DNA of 64,000 bases, taken from positions 146,132 to 210,131 of the forward strand of contig NZ_BCYV01000003.1 in assembly GCF_001598375.1 (NCBI RefSeq). The letters are read 5' to 3'. The position numbers and the translations under genes were made by a program. The stretch comes from Novosphingobium capsulatum NBRC 12533 (GTDB lineage Bacteria; Pseudomonadota; Alphaproteobacteria; Sphingomonadales; Sphingomonadaceae). Under the pieces are notes generated by a model. It was not told the DNA's origin and searched no databases. It was given only the letters and a program-made list of their open reading frames with translations. Below, one piece after another: positions 44,872-53,416 of this stretch; within the stretch, counting starts at the first letter, position 1, and each line of letters opens with the position of its first letter.

Positions 44872-46344
44872 ATGACCGACCAATCCGCCCCGCTCATGCT
44901 GTTCAACAGCCTTACCCGCGCGCTCGAACCGTTCGTGCCGGTCCATCCTGGCGAAGCGCGGGTCTATTCCTGCGGGCCGACGGTCTATAACTATCCCCAC
45001 ATCGGCAACATGCGCGCCTATGTCTTTGCCGATGTGCTGGGCCGCACGCTGTCGTGGAAGGGCTATGCGCTCACCCACGTCATCAACATCACCGACGTGG
45101 GCCACCTGACCGACGATGCCGACGCCGGCGAAGACAAGCTGGAAAAGGCCGCGCGGGCCAATGCGCAATCGATCTGGGACATCGCGCGCCACTATACCCA
45201 GGCCTATTGGGCGGATATCGACGCGCTGGGCATTCGCCAGCCGGCGCACTGGTCGATCGCCACCGATTATGTGCCGGCGATGATCGAGTTCGCCCAGAGC
45301 ATTGCCGACAAGCACTGCTACGAGTTGCCCGGCGGCCTCTATTTTGATGTCTCCACCGTGGCCGACTATGGCAAGCTCGCCCGCGCCGCGACCGACGAGG
45401 GCGAAGGGCGGATCGAGCAGGTGGAGGGCAAGCGCCACCAGGCCGACTTCGCGATCTGGCGCAAGACCCCGCCGGGCGAGACGCGCCAGATGGAGTGGGA
45501 CAGCCCCTGGGGCCGCGGTGCGCCGGGCTGGCACCTGGAATGCTCGGTCATGTCGGGCAAGCTGCTGGGCTTTCCGTTCGACATCCACACCGGCGGGATC
45601 GACCACCGCGAGATCCACCATCCCAACGAAATCGCGCAAAACCAGGCGTTCTGCTGCGCCGGCAGCCTGGCTGACCCGGCCAATTCGGGCGCGCGCATGT
45701 GGATGCACAACAATTTCCTGGTCGAACGCTCGGGCAAGATGAGCAAGTCTTCGGGCGAGTTCCTGCGCCTGCAACTCTTGATCGACAAGGGCTATCACCC
45801 GCTCGCCTATCGCCTGATGTGCCTGTCGGCGCACTATCGCAGCGAGCTGGAGTTTTCCTGGGAAGGGCTGGGCGCGGCGCTCACCCGGTTGAAGCGCATG
45901 GTCATGGCCGTGGTCCAGCTCAAAGAGCGCGCGGAGCAAGGTATCGATACCAGCGCCTGGCGCAGCCATGCCAAGCTCGCGCCGCTGGTGGAGCGTTTCG
46001 ACGCCGCGATTAGCGACGATCTCAACACCGCCGTGGCGCTTACCGTGCTGGACGAGGCGGTGGCACTCAAGAAGATTGATCCGGCGCTCAAGCTGGCGGC
46101 GATTGCGGCGTTCGACAGCGTGTTGGGCCTCAACCTGCTCACGCTCGATCGCACCGCCCTGCGCCTGCGGCCCAAGGCGGCCACGATCACCGAGGACGAG
46201 ATCGCCCAGCGCATCGCTGCCCGCCACGAAGCCCGCGCCGCCAAGGACTTTGCCCGCAGCGACACGCTGCGCGACGAACTCGCCGCCCAAGGCGTGGACG
46301 CGATGGATGGCGACCCACTCGGCTGGGACTGGCGCCTGGGCTGA
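44872..46344 (+). CDS. cysS: Cysteinyl-tRNA synthetase
   Basis: Charges tRNA-Cys. The 490-residue class I synthetase has the HIGH motif as PHIGN in VYNYPHIGNMRAY, the zinc-site Cys in YSCGPTVY and HLECSVMSG, and KMSKS in RSGKMSKSSGEF. The C-terminal helical domain ends DAMDGDPLGWDWRLG. The start at 44872 gives the normal family length; flanking DNA on both sides is repeat-rich. Confidence 0.97.
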   Translation: MTDQSAPLMLFNSLTRALEPFVPVHPGEARVYSCGPTVYNYPHIGNMRAYVFADVLGRTLSWKGYALTHVINITDVGHLTDDADAGEDKLEKAARANAQSIWDIARHYTQAYWADIDALGIRQPAHWSIATDYVPAMIEFAQSIADKHCYELPGGLYFDVSTVADYGKLARAATDEGEGRIEQVEGKRHQADFAIWRKTPPGETRQMEWDSPWGRGAPGWHLECSVMSGKLLGFPFDIHTGGIDHREIHHPNEIAQNQAFCCAGSLADPANSGARMWMHNNFLVERSGKMSKSSGEFLRLQLLIDKGYHPLAYRLMCLSAHYRSELEFSWEGLGAALTRLKRMVMAVVQLKERAEQGIDTSAWRSHAKLAPLVERFDAAISDDLNTAVALTVLDEAVALKKIDPALKLAAIAAFDSVLGLNLLTLDRTALRLRPKAATITEDEIAQRIAARHEARAAKDFARSDTLRDELAAQGVDAMDGDPLGWDWRLG

Positions 46345-46350
46345 TTTTTC

Positions 46351-46447
46351 TCCCCTCCTCTTTAGAGGAGGGGGTTGGGGGGTGGTGGATGCCCAGCGCA
46401 AGGCTTCGCACCACCCCCAACCCCTCCTCTGAAGAGGAGGGGAGAAA
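46351..46447. repeat. Repeat family A, inverted pair
   Basis: A forward copy (CTCCTCTTTAGAGGAGGGGG) and a reverse copy (CACCACCCCCAACCCCTCCT) downstream of cysS. Confidence 0.85.
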
Positions 46448-46460
46448 ATCCCGTGTTTCC

Positions 46461-46494
46461 ACCCCGTTCGGGCTGAGCCTGTCGAAGCCCGCGC
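46461..46494. repeat. Repeat family D (reverse orientation)
   Basis: CCGTTCGGGCTGAGCCTGTC followed by GAAGC, the complement of the units at 14.97 and 44.68 kb. Confidence 0.7.
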
Positions 46495-46506
46495 GCGCCA
46501 CACCAA

Positions 46507-46878
46507 TCACCCCTGATCGAGCAGCAGCAGTTCCAGCTCCACCTCCAGCGTGCGCTGCGGCAGCACGGCCTCGTCGGTGCGCACCACGGTCACATCGGCC
46601 ACCACGGCGCCGGGCACGGTGAATTCGTGGTCGGGCAGGGCAGCGATCAGCGCCTCGCCATCGTCGCACGCTTCCCAGCCGGTGTAGCGCAGGATCACGG
46701 TGTGGCGCGCGCCCGAGAACGTGACGCTGGTCCAGGGGCGTTCGCGGTGGTCGATCAGTTGCGCGCTGCGCCCGGCCAGCGCCAGCACGCTGCGCACCAC
46801 GCGGGGCGCCAGCCCTGGCGCGACTCGGCGCGGGTGAGGGGCATTGCTGGGGCTGAAAGCATCGTGATTGCGCAGCAT
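46507..46878 (-). CDS. Hypothetical protein
   Basis: Not recognised. The 123-residue soluble protein contains VTFSGARHTVILRYTGWEAC, an acidic middle and a Leu-rich end LEVELELLLLDQG; it has no signal peptide or membrane helix. ATG at 46878 follows AAAGGA at good spacing; an ATG at 46917 has no ribosome site. It is divergent from the S24 LexA-like gene, 232 bases away, and a shared role with that repressor is possible but only inferred from position. Confidence 0.6.
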   Translation of the reverse strand: MLRNHDAFSPSNAPHPRRVAPGLAPRVVRSVLALAGRSAQLIDHRERPWTSVTFSGARHTVILRYTGWEACDDGEALIAALPDHEFTVPGAVVADVTVVRTDEAVLPQRTLEVELELLLLDQG

Positions 46879-47110
46879 GGGAAGCAATCCTTTGTGTTGA
46901 AAATGCGGTATGTTCATGAAATGTTCTTTGGCGTTTTGATCGCTGTGGCGGCCATGCCGGCTGGTCTGGATGGTTAAGGACATGGGTTGAATCGCGACAT
47001 GAAATTTCCTCGGATTCCGGTGCAGTCCTGTGGACAAATCCCGATAAAAATCCTATAAACTGCTGGATAGGCCTAGTGTCTAGGAAAAATCCTTCGAGTT
47101 TGGACGCACC

Positions 47111-47848
47111 ATGGCGAAGTCTCTGGAATCTGTCGAAAGCGCTGGCGCGATAGGCAAAGGTGGCGGCGAACCGCTCGATCCGGCGCGGGCGCGGCTGGTC
47201 GAACTGGCTGCCGCGCGGGGGGTTTCGCTCTCGGCGCTGTCCGGGCTGATCGGGCGCAATGCCAGCTATCTCCAGCAATTCGTGCGCAAGGGTTCGCCGC
47301 GCAAGCTGGAAGAGATCGATCGCGGCACCCTGGCGCGGTTCTTCGGCGTGGACGAGGCGGAATTGGGCGCGCCCGATCCGGCGGTGCATGTGCCTGTGGC
47401 GCTGCGCCAGGATGGCGGCGGTCTTTCCACGCCGCGAACCCAGGCCGAATGGGCCGACATTCCCCGCCTGGCGCTGGGCGCTTCGGCCGGGCCGGGCGCG
47501 CTGACGGCCGATGAAGTGCCGGTCGGCCGACTGCGCTTTTCCAGCCGCTGGCTCAAGGCGCAGGGCCTCGATCCGGCCATGCTCAGCGTGATTGAGGTGG
47601 AAGGCGATTCGATGGAGCCGACGCTGCGCGACAGCGACGAAATCCTGGTCGACCGCACCCCGCGCCCGTTGCGGGCCGGCATCCACGTGATCCGCGTGGA
47701 CGATGTGCTGCTGGTCAAGCGATTGGAAGCGGGCGCGGCGGGCATGATCCGCGTGATCAGCGACAACCCCGCCTATCCTCGTATGGAACGACCCATGGCC
47801 GATGTGGACGTGGTCGGCCGCGTGGTGTGGAAGGGCGGCAAGATCTGA
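47111..47848 (+). CDS. LexA-like S24 family repressor/peptidase
   Basis: The 245-residue protein has an N-terminal helix-turn-helix-like region (VSLSALSGLIGRNASYLQQF) and a C-terminal S24 peptidase domain with nucleophile Ser in VEGDSMEPTL and the general-base Lys in VLLVKRLE. An Ala-Gly in GASAGPG before the domain could be a self-cleavage site. It differs from canonical LexA in length and N-terminus, and resembles S24 regulators of phage CI type. The upstream region is relatively AT-rich; no LexA box could be assigned. Confidence 0.83.
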   Translation: MAKSLESVESAGAIGKGGGEPLDPARARLVELAAARGVSLSALSGLIGRNASYLQQFVRKGSPRKLEEIDRGTLARFFGVDEAELGAPDPAVHVPVALRQDGGGLSTPRTQAEWADIPRLALGASAGPGALTADEVPVGRLRFSSRWLKAQGLDPAMLSVIEVEGDSMEPTLRDSDEILVDRTPRPLRAGIHVIRVDDVLLVKRLEAGAAGMIRVISDNPAYPRMERPMADVDVVGRVVWKGGKI

Positions 47849-47903
47849 AGGTGCGGCGCGCCAATGGCTTGCCATTTGCCGGCGCGCTGGCCATTTCAGG
47901 GGC

Positions 47904-48578
47904 ATGAACCAGACCCCATCCAGCACCCTGCCGCCCATGCAAGTGGCGATCCTGCCTGTTACGCCGTTGCAGCAGAACTGCACGCTGCTGTGGTGCACGG
48001 CCACGATGAAGGCGGCGGTGATCGATCCGGGTGGCGATCTCGACCGGATCAAGGCCCTGGTGGCCAAGGCCGGCGTGACGGTGGAGAAGCTGCTGATCAC
48101 CCATGGCCACCTCGATCACTGCGGCGGCGCGGCGCAGCTGGCGCGTGACCTCGGCGTGCCGATCGAAGGGCCGCACGAGGCGGACCTGTTCTGGATTGCC
48201 AAGCTGGCCGAGGATAGCGGCCGCTGGGGCGTGCCGGCGGAAATCTTCACGCCGACGCGCTGGCTCGACCAGGGCGATACGGTCACGGTGGGCAATCTGA
48301 CGCTCGATGTGCTGCATTGCCCGGGGCACACGCCTGGCCACGTGGTGTTTTTCCACCAGCCCTCGCGCTTTGCCGTGGTGGGCGACGTGCTGTTCCAGGG
48401 CGGCATTGGCCGCTGGGATTTCCCGCTCGGCAACTTTGACGATCTGGTCGCCTCGATCACCGGGCGCCTGTGGCCGCTGGGCGAAGACGTGATGTTCAAT
48501 CCAGGGCACGGCCCGCGCAGCACGTTTGGCCATGAACGCGCGACCAATCCCTGGGTGGGGGATGCTGCGCTCGCCTGA
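47904..48578 (+). CDS. Metallo-beta-lactamase fold hydrolase (glyoxalase II-like)
   Basis: A 224-residue binuclear zinc hydrolase with LITHGHLDHCGGAAQL (HxHxDH), HCPGHTPGHVVF (second-site His) and VVGDVLFQGGIGRWDF (bridging Asp), ending NPGHGPRSTFGHERATNP. This is the short glyoxalase II-like group often called YcbL type, which lacks the C-terminal substrate domain of classical GloB. The ATG follows AGGGGC. A strong terminator lies downstream. Confidence 0.88.
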   Translation: MNQTPSSTLPPMQVAILPVTPLQQNCTLLWCTATMKAAVIDPGGDLDRIKALVAKAGVTVEKLLITHGHLDHCGGAAQLARDLGVPIEGPHEADLFWIAKLAEDSGRWGVPAEIFTPTRWLDQGDTVTVGNLTLDVLHCPGHTPGHVVFFHQPSRFAVVGDVLFQGGIGRWDFPLGNFDDLVASITGRLWPLGEDVMFNPGHGPRSTFGHERATNPWVGDAALA

Positions 48579-48583
48579 ACGAA

Positions 48584-48620
48584 GCGGGCCTGATTCGTAG
48601 CGAATCAGGCCCGCGTGTTT
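48584..48620 (+). terminator. Terminator between the MBL hydrolase and MAPEG genes
   Basis: A perfect 14-base stem GCGGGCCTGATTCG / CGAATCAGGCCCGC with a TAG loop is followed by GTGTTTTCT. It serves the plus-strand gene and may also act on the convergent MAPEG gene. Confidence 0.8.
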
Positions 48621-48622
48621 TC

Positions 48623-49018
48623 TCAGGCGTCGGCCGCGATGGAAATCGCCCAGACGGCCAGGCCAAGCAGCGCGAGAATCGTGGTCAGCGCGCCGATCAT
48701 GCGCAGGCGCGAGGGCTGCTTGCCATCCATGCCCACGCCATGGGCAACGCGGCCCAGCATATAGATACCCATGACGCCCAGCAGCCATGGGCTGCCCGGT
48801 CGCGCCAGTTCCACCAGGCCCGACAGGACCAGCACGATCGGGGCGCTTTCGATGAAGTTGGCCTGGGCGCGCATGCGCGCGACCAGCGGCGGATGGCCGC
48901 CATCGCCCAGCGCGATCTTGGCTTCGCGCCGCACCATGCCGATGCGCACCATCAGCCAGAAATTGAGAATCGCCGCCGCCCCGGCGGAAACCAGGGTGAT
49001 GGGCAGGATGATCGGCAT
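48623..49018 (-). CDS. MAPEG family membrane protein
   Basis: A 131-residue integral membrane protein with four hydrophobic helices (ITLVSAGAAAILNFWLMV; APIVLVLSGLVELA; WLLGVMGIYMLGRVAHGVGM; LTTILALLGLAVWAISIAA). The MAPEG signature RMRAQANFIES lies after helix 1. Eukaryotic relatives are glutathione transferases or eicosanoid enzymes; bacterial members are of uncertain role. The next gene towards the right is rpmF in the opposite direction. Confidence 0.88.
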   Translation of the reverse strand: MPIILPITLVSAGAAAILNFWLMVRIGMVRREAKIALGDGGHPPLVARMRAQANFIESAPIVLVLSGLVELARPGSPWLLGVMGIYMLGRVAHGVGMDGKQPSRLRMIGALTTILALLGLAVWAISIAADA

Positions 49019-49287
49019 CGCGTATTTTCCCCTCTCGCATGTTCTGCCCAGGTTTTCTGCGCCGGTGCATGGGCCAAATGCCGCCTTTGCGACGAGGCCA
49101 TGCTTGCAAAGCACCAGAAAATCCGTATAGGCGCGGCCTTCGCCCGTGATAGGCGATGCCGGTCCACCCGCTCTAATCCAGAACGGAAGCCGTATGAACC
49201 CTTCGTCGTGAGATGCGGGGTTGTGCGGTGGCACGGTTTTCCCTATCGCGCCCGCAATCGTTGTAATTTTCAGGAACAGGTGCCGAA

Positions 49288-49467
49288 ATGGCCGTCCCAA
49301 AAAGAAAGACCTCCCCGTCCCGCCGGGGCATGCGCCGCAGCCACGATGCGCTGAAGGCAGAAGCATTCCACGAATGCTCGAACTGCGGTGAACTCAAGCG
49401 CCCGCACATGCTGTGCAACGCTTGCGGTCACTACAACGGTCGCGAAATCATCGCCGTCGGCGCCTGA
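49288..49467 (+). CDS. rpmF: Ribosomal protein L32
   Basis: A 59-residue ribosomal large-subunit protein: [19 protein letters not shown] at the N-terminus and a Cys-pair zinc ribbon [20 protein letters not shown]. The ATG at 49288 follows CAGGAACAGG. It precedes plsX by 28 bases, the usual rpmF-plsX-fabH order. Confidence 0.97.
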   Translation: MAVPKRKTSPSRRGMRRSHDALKAEAFHECSNCGELKRPHMLCNACGHYNGREIIAVGA

Positions 49468-49495
49468 GCCGATCTGACGGAGGGATGATCGGATC

Positions 49496-50578
49496 ATGAG
49501 CCTGCCCAGAATCGCCGTCGATGCGATGGGCGGCGACGAAGGCGTGCGCGTGATGATCGAAGGCGCCGCGCTTGCGCGTCGGCGTCACGATCGCTTCAAG
49601 TTCCTGCTGGTCGGGGACGAGGCGAAGATCGCTCAAGCCCTTGACCATCATCCCAACCTTCGCAGCGCGTCGGAAATCCTCCACGCGCCCGAAGCGGTGG
49701 CCGGCGATGAACGGCCCACCCAAGCCCTGCGCCGCGCACGCACCACGTCGATGGGATTGGCCATCGATGCGGTGAAGCGTGGCGAGGCTGGCGCTGCGGT
49801 GAGCAGCGGCAATACCGGCGCGCTTATGGCCATGGCCAAGCTGGCGCTGCGCACCATGCCTGGCATCGATCGCCCGGCACTGGCTGCCCTCCTGCCCACG
49901 CTGGGCACGCACGATGTCATCATGCTCGACCTGGGCGCGAACACCGATTGCGATGCCCGCAATCTGTTCCAGTTCGCCATCATGGGCGCAGCCTATGCGC
50001 GCATCGTCCACGGGCTCGACAGTCCGCGCGTGCGCCTGCTCAACATCGGCACCGAAGAAACCAAGGGCACCGAAAACCTGCGCGATGCCGCCGCCCTGCT
50101 CAAGCAGGCCGCTGCCTCGCTCGCGCTGACGTTCGATGGCTTTGCCGAGGCGGACAAGGTCTCGCGCGGCGATTTCGACGTGGTCGTCACCGATGGGTTC
50201 TCCGGCAATATCGCGTTGAAAGCGATGGAAGGCGCCGCCCGCTTCGTGGGCGATCTGCTGCGTCGCAGCTTCGCCTCGTCGCTGCGGTCCAAGCTAGGCT
50301 TCCTGATCTCGCGCCCGGCGACCGAAACGCTCAAGCATCATCTCGATCCCAACAACCACAATGGGGCGGTGTTCCTCGGCCTTAATGGCGTGGTGGTGAA
50401 AAGCCATGGCAGCGCATCGGCCATGGGGGTGGCCAATGCCGTCGCCGTGACCGCGCGCCTCCTGGAGGAAAACCTCATCGAGCGCATCGCGGCCGACGTG
50501 GCTGCGGTGGACCCCGATACGATTCGCCAGCCGGCCCGACGCCGCGCGGCCAACACGGAAGGTGAAACCGCGCTGTGA
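49496..50578 (+). CDS. plsX: Phosphate acyltransferase PlsX
   Basis: Converts acyl-ACP to acyl-phosphate for phospholipid synthesis. The 360-residue protein opens [19 protein letters not shown] and contains [27 protein letters not shown] and [19 protein letters not shown], all standard PlsX motifs. It overlaps fabH by 4 bases (GTGA). Confidence 0.97.
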   Translation: MSLPRIAVDAMGGDEGVRVMIEGAALARRRHDRFKFLLVGDEAKIAQALDHHPNLRSASEILHAPEAVAGDERPTQALRRARTTSMGLAIDAVKRGEAGAAVSSGNTGALMAMAKLALRTMPGIDRPALAALLPTLGTHDVIMLDLGANTDCDARNLFQFAIMGAAYARIVHGLDSPRVRLLNIGTEETKGTENLRDAAALLKQAAASLALTFDGFAEADKVSRGDFDVVVTDGFSGNIALKAMEGAARFVGDLLRRSFASSLRSKLGFLISRPATETLKHHLDPNNHNGAVFLGLNGVVVKSHGSASAMGVANAVAVTARLLEENLIERIAADVAAVDPDTIRQPARRRAANTEGETAL

Positions 50579-51552
50579 CTCTGCGCTCGGTTATTACCGG
50601 CAGCGGTTCCGCTCTGCCGCAACGTGCCGTTTCCAATGCTGAAATGGCGCAGATGGTGGATACCACCGACGAATGGATCGTGGAGCGCACGGGCATTCGC
50701 AATCGCTATATCGCGGGGGAGGGCGAAACCACGTCCTCGCTCGCCATCCTCGCCGCCCGCCGCGCGATCGAGGCAGCGGGGATCGAACCTGCCAGCATCG
50801 ACCTGATCGTGCTGGCCACGGCAACGCCGGATCAGACCTTTCCCGCCACGGCGACGATCGTGCAGCAGGCGCTGGGCTGCAATGGCGGCATGGCTTTCGA
50901 TGTCGCGGCGGTCTGCTCGGGCTTTCTCTATGCGATGGGTACGGCCGATGCCATGCTGCGCACCGGCATGGCGCGCCGCGCCCTGGTGATCGGCGCGGAA
51001 ACGTTTAGCCGCATTCTCGATTGGGAAGACCGCACCACTTGCGTGCTGTTTGGTGATGGCGCGGGGGCGATGGTGCTTGAAGCCCGCGAAGTCGATCCGG
51101 CTGACGCGGCGGCGCCGGGCGTTCTGGCCACCCGCCTTCATGCCGATGGCGCGCATAACCAGCTGCTCTATGTCGATGGTGGCGCCTCTACCACGGGCAC
51201 GGTGGGCAAGCTGCGGATGAAGGGGCGCGAGGTGTTCCGCCACGCCGTCACCAATCTCGCCTCGGTACTGCAGGAAGTGCTGGCCGACACCGGCCATGTT
51301 TCTGCCGATATCGATTGGGTGGTGCCGCATCAGGCCAATTACCGCATTCTCGATGCCACCGCGCGCAAGCTGGGGTTGCCGGCGGAAAAGGTGGTGGTGA
51401 CGGTGGACCAGCACGCCAATACCAGCGCCGCTTCGGTGCCGCTGGCGTTTGACACCGCCGTGCGCGACGGGCGCATCACCAAGGGGCACCTGGTGGTGTT
51501 CGAAGCGATGGGCGGCGGCTTCACTTGGGGGGCGTGCATCGCACGCATGTGA
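50575..51552 (+). CDS. fabH: 3-oxoacyl-ACP synthase III
   Basis: Starts fatty acid synthesis from acetyl-CoA and malonyl-ACP. The 325-residue thiolase-fold enzyme has the catalytic Cys in [14 protein letters not shown], His in [11 protein letters not shown] and Asn in [17 protein letters not shown] start overlapping the plsX stop gives translational coupling. Confidence 0.97.
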   Translation: MTLRSVITGSGSALPQRAVSNAEMAQMVDTTDEWIVERTGIRNRYIAGEGETTSSLAILAARRAIEAAGIEPASIDLIVLATATPDQTFPATATIVQQALGCNGGMAFDVAAVCSGFLYAMGTADAMLRTGMARRALVIGAETFSRILDWEDRTTCVLFGDGAGAMVLEAREVDPADAAAPGVLATRLHADGAHNQLLYVDGGASTTGTVGKLRMKGREVFRHAVTNLASVLQEVLADTGHVSADIDWVVPHQANYRILDATARKLGLPAEKVVVTVDQHANTSAASVPLAFDTAVRDGRITKGHLVVFEAMGGGFTWGACIARM

Positions 51553-51760
51553 TTCGCGCCATCGTGGCGCCAAGCGATTTCACGACCGTTTTGGAGCATG
51601 GGGATGCCTGAAACGATCTGAAACAGTCCGATCATCGCTGGATTTTTGCTGCGCAGAAAATCCATCAGGGCTTTGACGGAATGGAGTGCATTGCCTGTCC
51701 TGCAAAACGCGCTATTGTATGGGACGGGAAGGGATTTTTTTACCGGGGGGTAAAACAACC

Positions 51761-52060
51761 ATGCGTTCTGTTGGTACGCTGACACGGGCCGATCTGGCCG
51801 AGAGCATCAATCGTCGGGTCGGTCTTTCGCGGGCGGATTCGCTCGAAATGGTCGAGGCCATATTGCAGCACATGAGTGGTGCACTGTCCGAAGGCGAGAA
51901 TGTTAAGATTTCCGGTTTCGGTACGTTCCTGTTGCGGGACAAGGCCGAACGCATCGGGCGTAACCCCAAGACCGGGGTGGAAGTGCCGATCACGCCACGG
52001 CGCGTGCTCACCTTCCGCGCCAGCCAGATGCTGAAGGATCGCATCAGCGACGGTTCCTGA
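51761..52060 (+). CDS. ihfA: Integration host factor alpha subunit
   Basis: DNA-bending protein, 99 residues, of the HU/IHF family: [56 protein letters not shown]. The position after plsX-fabH and before a MerR gene is typical of alphaproteobacterial ihfA. The ATG at 51761 follows GGGGGG; an upstream in-frame extension is Cys-rich and not family-like. Confidence 0.94.
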   Translation: MRSVGTLTRADLAESINRRVGLSRADSLEMVEAILQHMSGALSEGENVKISGFGTFLLRDKAERIGRNPKTGVEVPITPRRVLTFRASQMLKDRISDGS

Positions 52061-52072
52061 TAGAATGGATAC

Positions 52073-52555
52073 ATGACGGATAAGGGCCATCTCGTTTCTC
52101 CCGAAAGTGTGATTGATGATGGCAAGGCGCCCGATGCCTTGCGCACGATCGGAGAGGTGGCCCGGCTCCTGGGCGTGAAGCCGCATGTCCTGCGCTATTG
52201 GGAAGAGCAGTTTCCGATGCTGCGCCCGCTGACGCGCGCCGGTAACCGGCGCTATTACCGGGCCGAAGACGTGGCGCTCGTGGCCACGATCGACCGCCTG
52301 CTCAATCACGAAGGCTATACCATTCGCGGCGCGCGCCAGGCACTGGACGGTGACCTGCGCGTCAACGCGCCTGTGGCGTTGGACAAGGCCGACCAGGGCC
52401 CGGTCTCTGCACCGCTGGCAGCGGATCGGGAAACCGCGCCCATGGGCAAGGCCAGCCCCGCGTTGGAAACCGAGCTGGTTGCCGCGGTGGCGCGGCTGCG
52501 CGTGCATCTGGAACAGATTCGCAGCGGTCTGGCGGCGGCGCTCGAAGACGATTGA
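52073..52555 (+). CDS. MerR family transcriptional regulator
   Basis: A 160-residue regulator with an N-terminal MerR helix-turn-helix (LRTIGEVARLLGVKPHVLRYWEEQ in two parts: TIGEVARLLGVKPHVLRYW, then NRRYYRAEDVALVATI) and a C-terminal helix. No metal-binding Cys pattern is visible. It lies 12 bases after ihfA, in the conserved plsX-fabH-ihfA-merR order, so it is probably co-transcribed. Target genes are unknown. Confidence 0.9.
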   Translation: MTDKGHLVSPESVIDDGKAPDALRTIGEVARLLGVKPHVLRYWEEQFPMLRPLTRAGNRRYYRAEDVALVATIDRLLNHEGYTIRGARQALDGDLRVNAPVALDKADQGPVSAPLAADRETAPMGKASPALETELVAAVARLRVHLEQIRSGLAAALEDD

Positions 52556-52748
52556 CCCGGCCGGGCAGCTGCTGCGTCCGTGCCGCCTGCCGTGCTTCGC
52601 CCAAAAGGGAAAGGCGGCCTTTCCCTAAAAATCCGCTTCGTTTCATTTGTTTGCGCCGCGTTGCCCTTGTGGGCAGGGGCATGTGCTGGAACTCTGCCTG
52701 TTTGATCTGGTTCGAACGGCGGCAATGATGCCGAGTGGAGAGTTTCCC

Positions 52749-53306
52749 ATGCTGAAAGGCAAGTTCTATGCGTCGCTGGCCGCTGCCGGCCTGGCGCTTG
52801 CGCTCACCCCCGCCGCCCAGGCCGCCGCGTCGAAGATGGTCGGTGGCGCCGCGATGGTTGGCACCAAGACGATCGTCGAAAACGCGTCGAAGTCGTCCGA
52901 TCACACCACGCTGGTCGCCGCCGTCAAGGCCGCTGGCCTGGTCGACACGCTGAACGGCAAGGGCCCGTTCACCGTGTTCGCGCCGACCAACGAAGCCTTT
53001 GCCGCGCTGCCGGCAGGCACGGTGGACACGCTGCTCAAGCCTGAAAACAAGGCGCAGCTGACCCAGATCCTCACCTACCACGTGGTGGCCGGGAAGGTGA
53101 CGGCGGCTGACCTGATCGCCAAGATCAAGGCCGGCGGCGGCACTGCCACGCTGACCACGGTGGAAGGCGAACCACTGACCGCCATGCTCGATGGCAGCAA
53201 TGTCGTGCTGACCGATGCCAAGGGCGGCAAGGCCACGGTGACGATCGCCGACGTGCCGCAGTCCAACGGCGTGGTGCACGTGATCAATGCCGTGCTGATG
53301 CCGTAA
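52749..53306 (+). CDS. Secreted fasciclin-domain protein
   Basis: A 185-residue protein with a signal peptide (about 1-25, ending AAQAAAS) and one fasciclin (FAS1) domain: NGKGPFTVFAPTNEAFAALP, then ILTYHVVAGKVTAADL and NGVVHVINAVLMP. FAS1 domains mediate adhesion or surface attachment in other organisms. GTGGAG precedes the ATG. It is followed by a repeat E pair and the convergent lysS. Confidence 0.9.
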   Translation: MLKGKFYASLAAAGLALALTPAAQAAASKMVGGAAMVGTKTIVENASKSSDHTTLVAAVKAAGLVDTLNGKGPFTVFAPTNEAFAALPAGTVDTLLKPENKAQLTQILTYHVVAGKVTAADLIAKIKAGGGTATLTTVEGEPLTAMLDGSNVVLTDAKGGKATVTIADVPQSNGVVHVINAVLMP

Positions 53307-53332
53307 TGCTGTTGGGGGCGGGATAACATTCC

Positions 53333-53416
53333 CTCCCCCTGGCCCCCTCCCGCAAGCGGGAGGGGGAAACAGCTATCTCCCCTCCCGCTTGCGGGAGGGG
53401 CTGGGGGAGGGGGTGT
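53333..53416. repeat. Repeat family E pair
   Basis: CCCTCCCGCAAGCGGGAGGG and CCCCTCCCGCTTGCGGGAGG, each palindromic, lie about 25 bases apart; the right one is followed by GGCTGGGGGAGGG and abuts the lysS stop codon. Confidence 0.85.

Noticed and set aside
52556..52748. tRNA-Pro after the MerR gene, as in many alphaproteobacteria
   Set aside because: No cloverleaf or CCA-adjacent TPsiC-like GGTTCGAAT segment is present; only a small AGGGAAAGG / CCTTTCCCT hairpin is seen.
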